Positions 25,338 through 34,511 are shown, numbered from the stretch's first letter. The stretch is DNA of 64,000 bases from Solibacteraceae bacterium (GCA_026984795.1 JALSRK010000055.1:1-64000); one strand, 5' to 3'. The notes: generated by a model not told the origin, from the sequence alone. Numbers and translations are program-made.

Positions 25338-25730
25338 CTACGTTCTCAAGACCCCCTCAGCCCACACCCTCGTGCGTCGAACGCATTCGAGTGCCCATCT
25401 TCGATCGAAAGGTTCTTCCGGCTCCTCCGGCAGCTCTTCGTATCGGAACGCGGCAGCGAAGGGGGTGAGGAAGCGGACATCTTCTAGGTCGTGAGGAAAG
25501 GCGATACCGGCAGTACGGACGGCGTCGATCAACTCTACGATGTCATGCGTGTGCCGCCACGTCTGGCCTCGGGCAGCAAGCACAGCCTTGAGGATCTTTT
25601 CCACAGCCTGCTGAGCATGGAAGCCGATAACTTCGTCTGACGCTTGCGGGTCCGGCACGAGTTTCGTGACGGTGTATTCGTCCTGCGCCGCTTTGCGGAG
25701 CAGCAGCTCGGTGTGCTCACGCTGCGGCAT
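25338..25730 (-). CDS. HEPN-domain protein (putative toxin half of MNT/HEPN pair)
   Basis: 130 aa, all-helical HEPN type: LLRKAAQDEYTV, then IGFHAQQAVEKILKAVLAARG and THDIVELIDAV, as in the common PF05168-like HEPN proteins. In MNT/HEPN pairs the HEPN partner is often an RNase-like toxin. The usual RX4-6H motif is not evident in the C-terminal helix (RRWALECVRRTRVWAEG), so activity is uncertain. It starts inside the nucleotidyltransferase gene (14-nt overlap), showing coupling. Confidence 0.8.
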   Translation of the reverse strand: MPQREHTELLLRKAAQDEYTVTKLVPDPQASDEVIGFHAQQAVEKILKAVLAARGQTWRHTHDIVELIDAVRTAGIAFPHDLEDVRFLTPFAAAFRYEELPEEPEEPFDRRWALECVRRTRVWAEGVLRT

Positions 25731-26034
25731 CGAAGACCCTTCCCTGTCTGGCGGCTTCGTAGAGGACGGTACCGGGGGTGTTCGACCACTTTTCGAAGGT
25801 CTCGTGGCTGACGACGAGGATGTCCACCGGGATCCCTAGCGGACGGAGCACGTCGCGCAACCGTACCATTTCCTTCCGGCGTGCCTTCACCTCCGGCTCG
25901 ATCACCAGGAAGTCGAGATCGCTCTGCTCTCCGCCCTCTCCGCGCCCGTGCGAGCCGAACAGAATGATCGTCGCGCCCGGGGCCGCCTGCTGGAGCAGGG
26001 CCACGGCCTTTGTAATCGTTGCTTCGTCGATCAT
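25717..26034 (-). CDS. MNT-type minimal nucleotidyltransferase (putative antitoxin)
   Basis: 105 aa from ATG 26034. The pol-beta-type motif FGSHGRGEGGEQSDLDFLV (about residues 26-44) keeps Gly27-Ser28 and the metal ligands Asp39 and Asp41, and a third acidic residue is likely in IPVDILVV. MNT proteins paired with HEPN can AMPylate the HEPN toxin and silence it. It is followed by the overlapping HEPN gene, so the pair is probably a toxin-antitoxin module acquired with the neighbouring low-GC gene. Confidence 0.85.
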   Translation of the reverse strand: MIDEATITKAVALLQQAAPGATIILFGSHGRGEGGEQSDLDFLVIEPEVKARRKEMVRLRDVLRPLGIPVDILVVSHETFEKWSNTPGTVLYEAARQGRVFDAAA

Positions 26035-26225
26035 CAGCTTTGTTCCAATGGCACCGCTGCCGGGGTGTGCCGGCCACCTAGATCCCCACCCGGGTAGCCC
26101 GTCCCGCCGCTTTGCAAAGCCGGCCCGGCGCGCACCTCGGTTGCCCTTCCGGCGCCGCGGCGACATTCACGACGCTCCACGACAATTGTATGAAAACCGC
26201 GAACCCGGGCAAAACAGCGACATGC

Positions 26226-27704
26226 TCACCCCTCCTTCTTCCTCAGCAGCCTCCCGCCCTGGTTCACGGGCTTGTCACGGTAGATCTGCGGCGGGCGGTT
26301 GGGGCCTTGGGGTTCGGGGGGCGTCCAGCCGGTCTCTTGTTTCAATCGCTCGAGGCGCTGTTTCATGTCGGCCAGGACGGTGGCGTATTCCGGATCGTCG
26401 ATGACGTTGCGCATCTCGTGGGGGTCCTTTTCGAGATCGTAGAGCTCGTTGGTGTCGGTCGGGTCCAGGTATTCGATGTATTTGTAGCGCTCGGTCCTCA
26501 CCGCGACGATGGCCGGGTGCTCCCAGATGCGCTCGGCGTACTCGTAGAACATCTCGGTCCGCCAGTCTTCCACCGTCTGGCCCTCGGCCAGAGGCAGGAA
26601 GCTGCGTCCGGCGACGCGCTCGGGGATCGGGACGCCGCAGGCGTCGAGGATCGTCGGGCAGACGTCGATGTTCAGCACCATCTCGTCGCGCTGCTGGCCC
26701 GCCGGGATTCGCGCCGGCCACCGGACCAGCATGGGGATGCGCAGCGCCTCTTCGTACGGGAACCGCTTGTCCACCAGATGATGCTCGCCCAGGAAGAAGC
26801 CGTTGTCGCCGACGAAGATGATCAGCGTGTTCTCGGCGAGCTTCAGGCGGTCCAGCTCGTCGAGGATCTTGCCGACGTTCTCGTCGGCGCTCATGATGCA
26901 GCGGTAGAAGTCTTTGATGTAAGGCTGCCAGCCGCCCTTGAGCTGGTCGGGACCGTCGAAGAAGCGGTCCACGTGGATCCAGGCGTCGCGCACCCAGCGG
27001 GACTTCTTGGATTTCGAAAAGTCCTCGTTCCAGCTCTCCGGCTTGGGGATCTCGACGTCGGCGAAGACGCTCTTCAGCCGTTCCGGCGGCAACTGCTCGG
27101 CGTGGGGGCTCTTGAAGCCGGTGCACAGGCAGAAGGGCTGCCGTTTCGTGGCCGCCTCGCGCAGGAACCGGACGGCGAAATCGCCGACGACGTCATCGAC
27201 GTGGCCGGGGATCTCCTGCTCGACGCCGTTCACGTTCATCAGCGGGTCGTAGTAGCGGCCCTGGCCGGGCAGCACGCACCAGCTATCGAAGCCCGGCCGG
27301 GGCGAGCTGTCGCGGCCGATGTGCCACTTGCCGGCGTAGCCGGTGAAGTAGCCGGCGTCGTGCAGCAGCATCGGGAAGGTCACGGCGTGCTTCTCGAAGT
27401 ACTCCGAGGCGCGGTTGTATTGCACTTTGTGCTGGTGGGCGTACTGGCCGGTGAGGAAGGAGGCGCGGCTGGGGCTGCAAAGGCTGGTGGTGACGAAGGC
27501 GTTGCGGAACCAGGCGCCCTCGCGGCCGATGCGGTCCATGCCGGGGGTCTTGACGTAGGGGTGCCCGGCGAGACTGAGCAGGTCCCAGCGCTGGTCGTCG
27601 GTGATGATGTAGAGGACGTTCGGGCGGGCCTCGGCCCGGCGGCAGCCGAGCAGGCCCGCGGCCAGGGGTGCGGCGGATTGCAAGAATGCCCTGCGAGTCT
27701 TCAT
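26226..27704 (-). CDS. Exported type I sulfatase
   Basis: 492 aa. The leader MKTRRAFLQSAAPLAAGLLGC has a Tat-like start and a lipobox (LLGC, Cys21), so the enzyme may be a lipoprotein. The alkaline-phosphatase-fold core starts NVLYIITDDQRWD with metal ligands in TDD. The formylglycine motif is C76-S-P-S-R80 with the following ASFLTG. Later metal-site segments include FVGDNGFFLGEHHLVDKRFPYEE. Such enzymes remove sulfate esters from glycans, fitting the nearby lyase and GH genes. Maturation needs a formylglycine-generating enzyme encoded elsewhere. TAGAAT lies 6 nt before the ATG, with no ribosome site. Confidence 0.92.
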   Translation of the reverse strand: MKTRRAFLQSAAPLAAGLLGCRRAEARPNVLYIITDDQRWDLLSLAGHPYVKTPGMDRIGREGAWFRNAFVTTSLCSPSRASFLTGQYAHQHKVQYNRASEYFEKHAVTFPMLLHDAGYFTGYAGKWHIGRDSSPRPGFDSWCVLPGQGRYYDPLMNVNGVEQEIPGHVDDVVGDFAVRFLREAATKRQPFCLCTGFKSPHAEQLPPERLKSVFADVEIPKPESWNEDFSKSKKSRWVRDAWIHVDRFFDGPDQLKGGWQPYIKDFYRCIMSADENVGKILDELDRLKLAENTLIIFVGDNGFFLGEHHLVDKRFPYEEALRIPMLVRWPARIPAGQQRDEMVLNIDVCPTILDACGVPIPERVAGRSFLPLAEGQTVEDWRTEMFYEYAERIWEHPAIVAVRTERYKYIEYLDPTDTNELYDLEKDPHEMRNVIDDPEYATVLADMKQRLERLKQETGWTPPEPQGPNRPPQIYRDKPVNQGGRLLRKKEG

Positions 27705-27710
27705 GCCGGC

Positions 27711-27716
27711 ATTCTA
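27711..27716 (-). promoter_or_regulatory. -10-like box for leaderless sulfatase transcript
   Basis: TAGAAT on the minus strand ends 6 nt before the sulfatase ATG, and no Shine-Dalgarno sequence is present. Confidence 0.4.
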
Positions 27717-27741
27717 TTCCATCCCCGCGCCGGCGGCGAGT

Positions 27742-29028
27742 TTACTGCTGCGCGCCGCCGACGCGCCGCCAGGTCCACGTGCCGGAGGCCTCGTCGGATT
27801 CGCAGTAGGTCCAGTCGCCTTCCATGGTGTTGCCGTCGGGGCTCACCCGCAGCTTCACTTTGCCCCAGTGATAGCTGCCGTCGCGGGGCGTGTCGCAGCG
27901 CTGGTTGGAGTCGGCTTCCACCCAGTAGCCGGTGACCTGGAGGCCGGCCAGGGTGAAGAAGACCCGGCCCTGATCGGTGGTGTAGTTGCCGTGGAAGCGC
28001 CCGGAGCCCACCGCCCGCAGATCGAGCGTGCCTTCGGTGCCTTCCCACGTGCCGGCCAGTGAAGCGGCCGAACCCGCTCCCGCGGGCGCCGCCTGCGCCG
28101 TCCGCCGCTGGGCCGCGTTCGCCGGAACCACCATGACGTCCACCCGCCGGTTCCGCGCCCGGCCTTCGGGAGTGTCGTTGGAGGCGACGGGTCGCGATTC
28201 GCCGTAGCCGTAGACCTCGAATCGGTAGTCCTTCAGCGCTTCCCGCCGCGCCAGATAGTCCCGGACCGCTTGGGCGCGGCGCTCGGAGAGGTCCTGATTG
28301 TGCTGTTCAGTACCCGTGCTGTCGGTATGGCCTTCGATGACCACGGTGCCCGGGCCGGCGGCGGTAATCTGGGTGACGAGCTTTTCGAGCGCGGATCTGG
28401 CCTCCGGTTTCAACTCCGCCCGGTCCACGTCGAACAAGACGGCGCTTTGCAAAGAGAACCGGCGCGCCGAGCCGATGGCGCCCACGGCGTCGATGTCGGC
28501 TCCGGGCCAGCTTCCCCCGCAAGCGGTCTCGAGGTCGCGGAGCTTGACGTAGTGCATGACCGCCCCTGGCGGAATCTGCCCGGCCAGGTCCACTTCAGCT
28601 TTGCCGCCGCTGATCTTGCCGACGCGGATCCAGTTGCGGCCGTCGGCGGAGACGGAGAGTTCGGTCGGCTCGATGTCCGGGCCGATCTCGAAAACATAGA
28701 GGTCGGGACCGGGCACATCGACGAGCGAGTTGTCCACGAACCGCAGCACTAGCTCGCCGCCGCAGCCGAGGGTGACGTACCGGCCGGGCGTCTGGTCATC
28801 GTCATAGTCGGGAATGCCGAGGGCCCCCGAAGGCTGGCTGTCCTTTTCATCGGCGTGGGGCGATCCGATGGCGAAGGAAACCACCTCATCGGCGAACGAG
28901 ACGTCGCCCAGGGGAAAGTAGACCGTGCCTCCGTGGCCGTCGGCGTAGGACTTTCCGGAGGCGGACGCTTGAGCGAAAACGGCGCACGGCGCCGCAAGCA
29001 ACACCAGTATGAGAGAAGCCCAGCGCAT
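27742..29028 (-). CDS. OmpA-family protein with extra N- and C-terminal domains
   Basis: 428 aa from the ATG after GAGGAGGAG. A signal peptide (residues 1-20) leads to a beta domain of about 190 residues (FPLGDVSFADEVVSF...DDQTPGRYVTLGCGGELVLRF...) of galactose-binding-like appearance. The OmpA C-terminal peptidoglycan-binding domain spans about 195-310 (VLFDVDRAELKPEARSAL, IEGHTDSTG, NQDLSERRAQAV, YGESRPVASNDTPEGRARNRRVDVMV). An Ala-rich linker then joins a lipocalin/DUF-like beta domain (GTWEGTEGTLDLRAVGSGRFHGNY). It likely anchors an envelope structure to peptidoglycan. Confidence 0.85.
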   Translation of the reverse strand: MRWASLILVLLAAPCAVFAQASASGKSYADGHGGTVYFPLGDVSFADEVVSFAIGSPHADEKDSQPSGALGIPDYDDDQTPGRYVTLGCGGELVLRFVDNSLVDVPGPDLYVFEIGPDIEPTELSVSADGRNWIRVGKISGGKAEVDLAGQIPPGAVMHYVKLRDLETACGGSWPGADIDAVGAIGSARRFSLQSAVLFDVDRAELKPEARSALEKLVTQITAAGPGTVVIEGHTDSTGTEQHNQDLSERRAQAVRDYLARREALKDYRFEVYGYGESRPVASNDTPEGRARNRRVDVMVVPANAAQRRTAQAAPAGAGSAASLAGTWEGTEGTLDLRAVGSGRFHGNYTTDQGRVFFTLAGLQVTGYWVEADSNQRCDTPRDGSYHWGKVKLRVSPDGNTMEGDWTYCESDEASGTWTWRRVGGAQQ

Positions 29029-29113
29029 GGCACTCTCCTCCTCGAGCGGGTTGGGGCCGCGCGAAACCCGAGCGTGGGCCAACACCCGGCTGCGGCCCAG
29101 GCAGCCTAGTATA

Positions 29114-29767
29114 CTAACTCACCGCCGGCTGGAACTGGGGCAACTCGAGGAGCTGGGGGAAGAGCTGCTGGACGAAATCGACCGCCGTTTCGGTGGCCGC
29201 GGCCACGTCGTGATCGCGCAGCGGAACTACCACGCGAATCAGGGCCGTGTCGGAGCGGCGGTAGCGGAGGGCGTCGAGGACGAGGTAGATCTTGGCCCAG
29301 TATTCGCTCGCCACCACACGGTCGCGTGACTGGTACCAATAGAGGACGAGGCTGGCGGCGTCGCCCTTCTCGACGATGTAGCGGTTCACCGTGATCGGCT
29401 CCGGGCGGCCGGGGATCGGGATCCGGAGTTCGCCGCTCTGGGTGGGGGCCCAGCCGCTGCCGGGCAGGCAGTTCTTCGGCGAGTGGGGCGCCTTGCCGGT
29501 CCGCTGGCTGCGGAAGTAGGCGATGTAGAGGTTCAGCTCCGGGCGTCCCGGGGCGCCATAGAACCAGGTGATCGCATCGTCGGCCTGCAGCACTTCCCGG
29601 ATCCGGTCCTCGATGACGCCTTTGCGGGTGACCTCCCAGGGGCCCAGCTTCTCCGGGAATTCCGCCAGGGGCTTTTGCTCGGGCACGCGCTCCTCGGACG
29701 GGAGTAGCAGCAGCCCCCCGGCCTGGAGAAGCAACACGGCGCAGACGATGATCGCTTCTTTCCGCAT
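29114..29767 (-). CDS. EpsI-like exosortase-associated protein (DUF3485)
   Basis: 217 aa. An N-terminal membrane segment (AIIVCAVLLLQAGGLLLL) is followed by the EpsI-type domain with FPEKLGPW, YFRSQRTGKAPHSPKNCLPGSGW and RYIVEKG...LVLYWYQSRDRVVASEYW. EpsI proteins accompany exosortases and exopolysaccharide/PEP-CTERM systems, sometimes fused to the exosortase. No exosortase or PEP-CTERM protein is visible in this window, so the partner is elsewhere or the gene is an orphan. It stands between an OmpA-like and an aldo/keto reductase gene. Confidence 0.85.
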   Translation of the reverse strand: MRKEAIIVCAVLLLQAGGLLLLPSEERVPEQKPLAEFPEKLGPWEVTRKGVIEDRIREVLQADDAITWFYGAPGRPELNLYIAYFRSQRTGKAPHSPKNCLPGSGWAPTQSGELRIPIPGRPEPITVNRYIVEKGDAASLVLYWYQSRDRVVASEYWAKIYLVLDALRYRRSDTALIRVVVPLRDHDVAAATETAVDFVQQLFPQLLELPQFQPAVS

Positions 29768-29887
29768 GACGGCGCCTCAAGCGGATCTTTATCTTCACGG
29801 TAACAGAAGCCCCGGCCAGGCCCGGGTCGAGCAGGTTTCCGGTCCGGAGAACGGGCCCGGCGCAGCTCTCCGCGGCGGCGGATCCGC

Positions 29888-30784
29888 TCAGGCATTCAGA
29901 TGCTTGCCGATGCGCTCGATGGCTTCGTCGATCTCCGACGGGGCCTTGTAGCCGATGGTGATCGCATCCACGGTGCCCAGGCGCATGACGAAGCCGATGG
30001 CTTTGTCCCGCTGCTCGGGCGTGCGGAACCGGCCTTCGCCCATCACCTTCATGCCGATGACGCCGACGCCGGCGGAGTGGATCTTGCCGATGTGGGAGAC
30101 CACCTCATCGACGTCGCCCTTCTCCTTCGTGCGGCTCTGGAGGGCGTCCATTCTGGTGCCGTCGTGGTTGATGCGCAGCAGGGCCACGTCGAGCCAGTTG
30201 GTCATCTTCGGGAACTGCCGGAGCGGCAGGAGCCCGTGGCAAGAGGCCCCGTGGGCGAGGATGATCTTCTTCTGTTTCGCTTCTTCGAGGACATCCTGCA
30301 GCCGCTTGTAGCGCTCCGGCCAGTCGGGGGTCCGGACGCAGTGGAGCAGCAGGATGTCGAAGTAGTCGGTGTCCAGCTCCTTGCGGTAGCGGTCGATGGT
30401 CTGCCAGGGATCGGCGGTTTCGCTCAGCCGGTATTTGGTCATCAGCCGGTAGGAGTCCCGGGGAATGCCTTTGAGCGCTTCGGCCAGGCGCTCGTGCATC
30501 AAGTGGTAGGCGTCGGCCGATTCGAAGAAGCGGATGCCGCGGTCGTAGGCGTGGCGAACCAGGCGGTTGAATTCTTCCTGAGCCAGCTCCCGCTGGACGC
30601 GCCCGCCGAAGGTGCCGGTGCCGAAAGCCAGGCGCGTGACTTCGACACCCGAGTTGCCCAGCGGCACCCAGTCCGTGGCCGATTTCTTCGCCGCCTTAGC
30701 CGGCTGGATGGCGCCCCCTGCCGCCAAGGCCCCGGCAGCCGCCGCCGTGCTTCGGATAAAGTCCCGGCGTGTCACCTTGCCCAT
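29888..30784 (-). CDS. Tat-exported aldo/keto reductase
   Basis: 298 aa. The leader VTRRDFIRSTAAAAGALAAGGAI is a twin-arginine signal, unusual for an NAD(P)H enzyme but common among acidobacterial and planctomycete members of this group. The AKR barrel shows FFESADAYH (the usual FDTA aspartate is Glu, the tyrosine kept), MTKY (Lys) and LLLHC (His). The C-terminal cofactor loop is GYKAPSEIDEAIE. It may reduce sugar- or aldehyde-type products outside the cytoplasm. GGGAGGG precedes the start. Confidence 0.88.
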   Translation of the reverse strand: MGKVTRRDFIRSTAAAAGALAAGGAIQPAKAAKKSATDWVPLGNSGVEVTRLAFGTGTFGGRVQRELAQEEFNRLVRHAYDRGIRFFESADAYHLMHERLAEALKGIPRDSYRLMTKYRLSETADPWQTIDRYRKELDTDYFDILLLHCVRTPDWPERYKRLQDVLEEAKQKKIILAHGASCHGLLPLRQFPKMTNWLDVALLRINHDGTRMDALQSRTKEKGDVDEVVSHIGKIHSAGVGVIGMKVMGEGRFRTPEQRDKAIGFVMRLGTVDAITIGYKAPSEIDEAIERIGKHLNA

Positions 30785-30853
30785 GAGTCAGCCCTCCCGT
30801 GTGCAGGTTAGTCTCACGCTAGCACACCCGGCGGGGCGGCCGCTCGGGGTGCG

Positions 30854-32101
30854 TCAGCGCGGCGCCGCGTTCAGCCCCTGGATGACGGCCTTGGCCCCAC
30901 CGAGGGAGATGGCCGGTCCGCGCCCGCCGGACTTGCGGCCCGTGTCAGTGACGATGTTGCCGCTGATCACCAGGCGCTCGGGGTCCTTGACGGCGCGGAT
31001 CGCCTCTTCGGCGGTTCCGGAGAAGACGTTGCCGGTGAGGACGACGTCCCGGGCGCCTTCTATCAGAACGCCCGCGGCGTACCCTTTCTTTGGCCATTCG
31101 GCGGCGAAGTCTTCTTTGCGGATGGTGCGGCCCTCGCCGACGTAGCTGTTCGAGAAGTTGTTGCCGGTGACGGTGATGCGGCCGCTCGCCGGGCCGATCC
31201 GCAGCGACCAGGAGGGATTGATGGTGAACGTGTTGGCGCTGACGGCCGAGCCCCAGGCGTCGCGCAGGTCCACGCCGCCGCCGTTGTTGTGGGCGAGCAC
31301 GTTGGCGCTGACGGTGATGCCATAGGAGTCGCGGCCGATGACGACGGCGGTCCCGGCGCACTCCTCGATCATGTTGCCCGACAGCACGGAGCCGTAGGTG
31401 TTCTCGATGACGACGCCGTGGCGCAGGTGGTCGTCGATGTTGTTGCCGTTCATGCAGAGGTTGAAGCTGTCGATGGCGCGGACGGCGTCCTGGTTCTCCT
31501 CGAACTGGTTGGCGTTGACGACGATGTCGTGGCCGGCGATGATGTTCAGCCCGGCCCCGGCGTTGTAGGTGATGATCGAGTCGGAGATGCGGGGATCCTC
31601 GTAGCAGTCCACCATACGGATGCCGTCGCCGCCGTTGTGATCGATGGCCAGGTTGTGGACGAGCAGCTCGTTGACGCCCTCGGCAAGGATTCCGTGGCCG
31701 GACTTCGGGTTGCCGGTGATGCGGAAATCGGCCAGTTGCACGCGCCACAGCCTGAGGCGGCGCTTCTCGGCGGCGGTGGCGGCTTCGGCGTAGGCGGGGG
31801 CCCGGATGATGAGGGCGGGTTGTCCCTTCCGGTTCTTGTTGACGATCACCGTGGCCGTTCCGGAGCCTTCCACGCGGAGGTCGCCGCGGGTGATCCGCAG
31901 TGGCTCGGTGATCTCGTAGCGCCGGGGCGGAATCTTGACGAGCCCGCCGGCCGGGGCGGCGTCGAAGGCCTCTTGCAAAGTGGCGTAACGGCCGGCATCG
32001 ACGAATACAGGACTTCCCTGCTCTGCCGCCTTCGTAAACCACGCCAGGGCTACGGCGACCGCCACGCCTGCGGTCGCTATCCAAACGGCCTTGTACGACA
32101 T
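30854..32101 (-). CDS. Exported right-handed beta-helix protein
   Basis: 415 aa from the ATG after AGGAGGG. A membrane or signal segment ([18 protein letters not shown]) is followed by the pectate-lyase-like opening [31 protein letters not shown]. Then come many beta-helix rungs with N-ladders ([50 protein letters not shown]). Proteins of this build bind or cleave polysaccharides such as pectin or mannuronan; no catalytic residue could be fixed, so the enzyme class is open. It is divergent from pgk, sharing a 69-nt promoter region. Confidence 0.82.
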   Translation of the reverse strand: MSYKAVWIATAGVAVAVALAWFTKAAEQGSPVFVDAGRYATLQEAFDAAPAGGLVKIPPRRYEITEPLRITRGDLRVEGSGTATVIVNKNRKGQPALIIRAPAYAEAATAAEKRRLRLWRVQLADFRITGNPKSGHGILAEGVNELLVHNLAIDHNGGDGIRMVDCYEDPRISDSIITYNAGAGLNIIAGHDIVVNANQFEENQDAVRAIDSFNLCMNGNNIDDHLRHGVVIENTYGSVLSGNMIEECAGTAVVIGRDSYGITVSANVLAHNNGGGVDLRDAWGSAVSANTFTINPSWSLRIGPASGRITVTGNNFSNSYVGEGRTIRKEDFAAEWPKKGYAAGVLIEGARDVVLTGNVFSGTAEEAIRAVKDPERLVISGNIVTDTGRKSGGRGPAISLGGAKAVIQGLNAAPR

Positions 32102-32170
32102 GCTGACCCTCCTGGGCGAAACGGATATGATGGTCGTGAGTACATCATAATTCCCAAGCGAGAAATCATC

Positions 32171-33334
32171 ATGGCCAAACTCTCCATCCGCGATCTCGAT
32201 CTCAAAGGCAAGCGCGTGTTCATCCGAGTGGACTTCAACGTTCCCATCAAGAACGGGGAGATCACCTCCGACAAGCGCATCCGGGCGTCGCTGCCGACCA
32301 TCCAGTACGCTCTCGAGCAGGGCGCCGGCGTCATCCTGGCGAGCCACTTGGGCCGGCCCAAGGGCAAGCGCGTTCCGGAGATGAGCCTAGCCCCGGTGGC
32401 CAAGCGCTTGAGCGAGCTGCTGGGGCGGCCGGTGAAGATGGCGCCCGACTGCATCGGTCCGGAGGTGGAAGCGATGAAGCCCGCCCCCGGCGAGGTGCTG
32501 CTGCTCGAGAACGTCCGCTTCCATAAAGAGGAGACGGACAACGATCCGGAGTTCGCCAAGAAGCTGGCTTCCCTGGCCGACGTCTTCGTGCTGGACGCCT
32601 TCGGTTCGGCGCATCGCGCCCATGCTTCAGTGGTGGGGGTGGCCAAGGCGCTGCCTCAGGCCGCCGCCGGCTTCCTGATGGACAAGGAGCTGGAGTACTT
32701 GGGCAAGGCGATCACCAACCCCGAGCGCCCCTGCATCGCGATTCTGGGCGGCGCGAAGGTCAGCGACAAGATCGAGGTGATCGAGAACCTGATGAAGCTG
32801 GTGGACAGGCTCCTGATCGGCGGGGCGATGGCCTACACCTTCCTGCGGGCCCAGGGCAAGCCCACGGGCAAGTCGCTCGTCGAAGAGGACAAAGTGGACC
32901 TGGCCCGGGAGCTGATGGAGAAGGCCGGCGACAAGCTGATGCTGCCGGTGGACCACGTGGTGACCTCGGAGCTGAAGGAAGGCGCCGAGGCCGAGGTAGT
33001 CGAGACGATTCCGGACGGCAAGATGGCGGTGGACATCGGCCCGAAGACCGTCGAGGCGTACAGGGCGGTGATCGCCACGGCCAAGACGATCATCTGGAAC
33101 GGGCCGATGGGCGTCTTCGAGATCCCGCCCTTCCACAAGGGCACGGTGGCGATCGCCCAGGCGGTGGCCGAATCGGGCGCCATCTCGGTGGTCGGGGGCG
33201 GCGACTCGGTGAAGGCGATCGACGTGGCCGGCGTGGCCGACAAGATCACCCACATCTCGACCGGCGGCGGCGCCTCGCTCGAATTCCTCTCGGGCAAGGA
33301 GCTGCCCGGCGTAGCGGCGCTGACGGACAAGTAG
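32171..33334 (+). CDS. pgk: Phosphoglycerate kinase
   Basis: 387 aa, normal for bacterial Pgk. It carries the substrate-binding segments [18 protein letters not shown] and [12 protein letters not shown], the nucleotide domain motif [23 protein letters not shown] and the C-terminal GGGDSVKAI...[11 protein letters not shown]. It makes ATP from 1,3-bisphosphoglycerate in glycolysis. It stands alone, without gap, as it does in many acidobacteria. A short stem, AGCGCC/GGCGCT, just after the stop may end it. Confidence 0.97.
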   Translation: MAKLSIRDLDLKGKRVFIRVDFNVPIKNGEITSDKRIRASLPTIQYALEQGAGVILASHLGRPKGKRVPEMSLAPVAKRLSELLGRPVKMAPDCIGPEVEAMKPAPGEVLLLENVRFHKEETDNDPEFAKKLASLADVFVLDAFGSAHRAHASVVGVAKALPQAAAGFLMDKELEYLGKAITNPERPCIAILGGAKVSDKIEVIENLMKLVDRLLIGGAMAYTFLRAQGKPTGKSLVEEDKVDLARELMEKAGDKLMLPVDHVVTSELKEGAEAEVVETIPDGKMAVDIGPKTVEAYRAVIATAKTIIWNGPMGVFEIPPFHKGTVAIAQAVAESGAISVVGGGDSVKAIDVAGVADKITHISTGGGASLEFLSGKELPGVAALTDK

Positions 33335-33350
33335 CGCCGGCAGCGGGCGC

Positions 33351-33911
33351 TCAGCTTCCCGCCGGCCGGGCGCAGTAGTCGAACAAGAGCTGCCATTCGG
33401 CCCGCTGGATCTCCAAGGCCAGCTTCTCTTCCTCGGAGCCGGGCCTCCGGCGGGCCGCTTCCACGAAGTCGATGAAGGCGAACGGGTCCCACTGTTCGCC
33501 CAATGGGAACGAAACTTTCGGATAGCGGTCGAGAATCTCGGCCGCCGCGGCATGCAGGGGTTCGAAGACCGGATGCCGGCCCGTCCGGCGGAACCAGTAA
33601 GCCGAATTGCCCGGATCCGGCTCCTGCCGGTGCATGATCGCGTGCCAGAAGCTCCCCTCCGGGGTGTGGACCCGCTGCGCGGTGCGGTGCGCCTCGTCCA
33701 GGCAGGAGAAGTAGAGCCACAGCCCTGCGTACGCCGCCTCCGGGTGCGGCGCCCCTGAGAACAGTTCCCGCGGAGACGCCTGTTCGATCTTCCGGGCGGC
33801 TTCCTGGTTCGAACAGTTCCCAAGGGCCAGGGGCATCAAGCGCATCCCGCCGCCGTCGAGGGCGAGGATGGAAGCCACCCGGGGTCCGTAGAGGGCTGCG
33901 TCGAACTCCAT
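33351..33911 (-). CDS. Conserved protein of unknown function
   Basis: 186 aa from ATG 33911. It is soluble and rich in aromatic and acidic residues, with a striking central segment AGLWLYFSCLDEAHRTAQRV...EGSFWHAIMHRQEPDPGNSAYWFRR. I know similar hypothetical proteins in acidobacteria but no function. The His/Glu/Asp-rich centre would suit a metal site, but this is a guess. TACACT lies 7 nt before the ATG and there is no ribosome site, so it is another leaderless candidate. Confidence 0.75.
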   Translation of the reverse strand: MEFDAALYGPRVASILALDGGGMRLMPLALGNCSNQEAARKIEQASPRELFSGAPHPEAAYAGLWLYFSCLDEAHRTAQRVHTPEGSFWHAIMHRQEPDPGNSAYWFRRTGRHPVFEPLHAAAAEILDRYPKVSFPLGEQWDPFAFIDFVEAARRRPGSEEEKLALEIQRAEWQLLFDYCARPAGS

Positions 33912-33918
33912 GTATGGT

Positions 33919-33924
33919 AGTGTA
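33919..33924 (-). promoter_or_regulatory. -10-like box for leaderless hypothetical gene
   Basis: TACACT on the minus strand ends 7 nt before the ATG at 33911. Confidence 0.35.
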
Positions 33925-33926
33925 GC

Positions 33927-34015
33927 GAACCGCCCTGGCGGGCATGGGGGGGAGGGCCTGGCGCAGTGCCGGACGCGGCCCGGCCTAGAACCGCCCTGGC
34001 GGGTATGGGCGGGAG
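33927..34015. repeat. Short direct repeat pair
   Basis: GAACCGCCCTGGCGGG at 33927 and again at 33988 begins two 28-nt copies that differ at only two positions, 61 nt apart, in the intergenic space between divergent genes. Each copy contains the self-complementary CCGCCCTGGCGG. Confidence 0.55.
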
Positions 34016-34117
34016 ACATGCCCACCGGCGGAGCCTGTGGCGTCCTGACGCCGTCTCCGGGACGTGGGGGCCGGAGTTCCGGCCGCTCCAGGGGACTGGC
34101 GGGGTTGCGGCCTCGGT

Positions 34118-34146
34118 TTGCTTCGACATTTTTCCTGTGTTATGTT
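34118..34146 (+). promoter_or_regulatory. Probable sigma70-type promoter
   Basis: TTGCTT (34118-34123), a 17-nt AT-rich spacer and TATGTT (34141-34146). The first in-frame ATG at 34142 lies inside the -10 box, which argues for the later ATG at 34169 as the true start. Confidence 0.4.
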
Positions 34147-34168
34147 TTATGCAAAACGAGTGCTGCCT

Positions 34169-34504
34169 ATGCCCGTCTATCGCATTTACCGCTTGAACGA
34201 GAAACGCCGCCAGCAGTTCCGGTGGGCTCCGCACGCCAGCGGAGCGGCTGATGTCAAACCCAGAGACTATACCGAGGACGGCTCCGTCGAAGGCTCGACG
34301 CCCTACGCCGCCTGGCACCGCTTGAAAGGGACGGAAGCGGCTCTGGGGTTGGGGGATCTGCTCGAGGATCCCGCGGGCAAGCTCTACATCTGCAAGTACG
34401 TGGGTTTCGAAGAGGCGCGGTGGAAGATGCCGGAAGCGAGCGCCGAAGCCGGGCCGGAGCGGGCGGAAACCCCGGCGGCTGTCGCGTCTGCAGCGCGAGC
34501 TTGA
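34169..34504 (+). CDS. Small conserved acidobacterial-type protein
   Basis: 111 aa starting MPVYRIYRLNEKRRQQFRWAP. Its core runs to GKLYICKYVGFEEARWKMPEA, followed by a low-complexity Ala/Glu tail. I recognise the N-terminal pattern from hypothetical proteins of acidobacteria but know no function. It is soluble and basic at the N-terminus, perhaps nucleic-acid binding. The next gene, a 2H phosphoesterase, starts 22 nt later on the same strand. Confidence 0.65.
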   Translation: MPVYRIYRLNEKRRQQFRWAPHASGAADVKPRDYTEDGSVEGSTPYAAWHRLKGTEAALGLGDLLEDPAGKLYICKYVGFEEARWKMPEASAEAGPERAETPAAVASAARA

Positions 34505-34511
34505 GTTCGGC

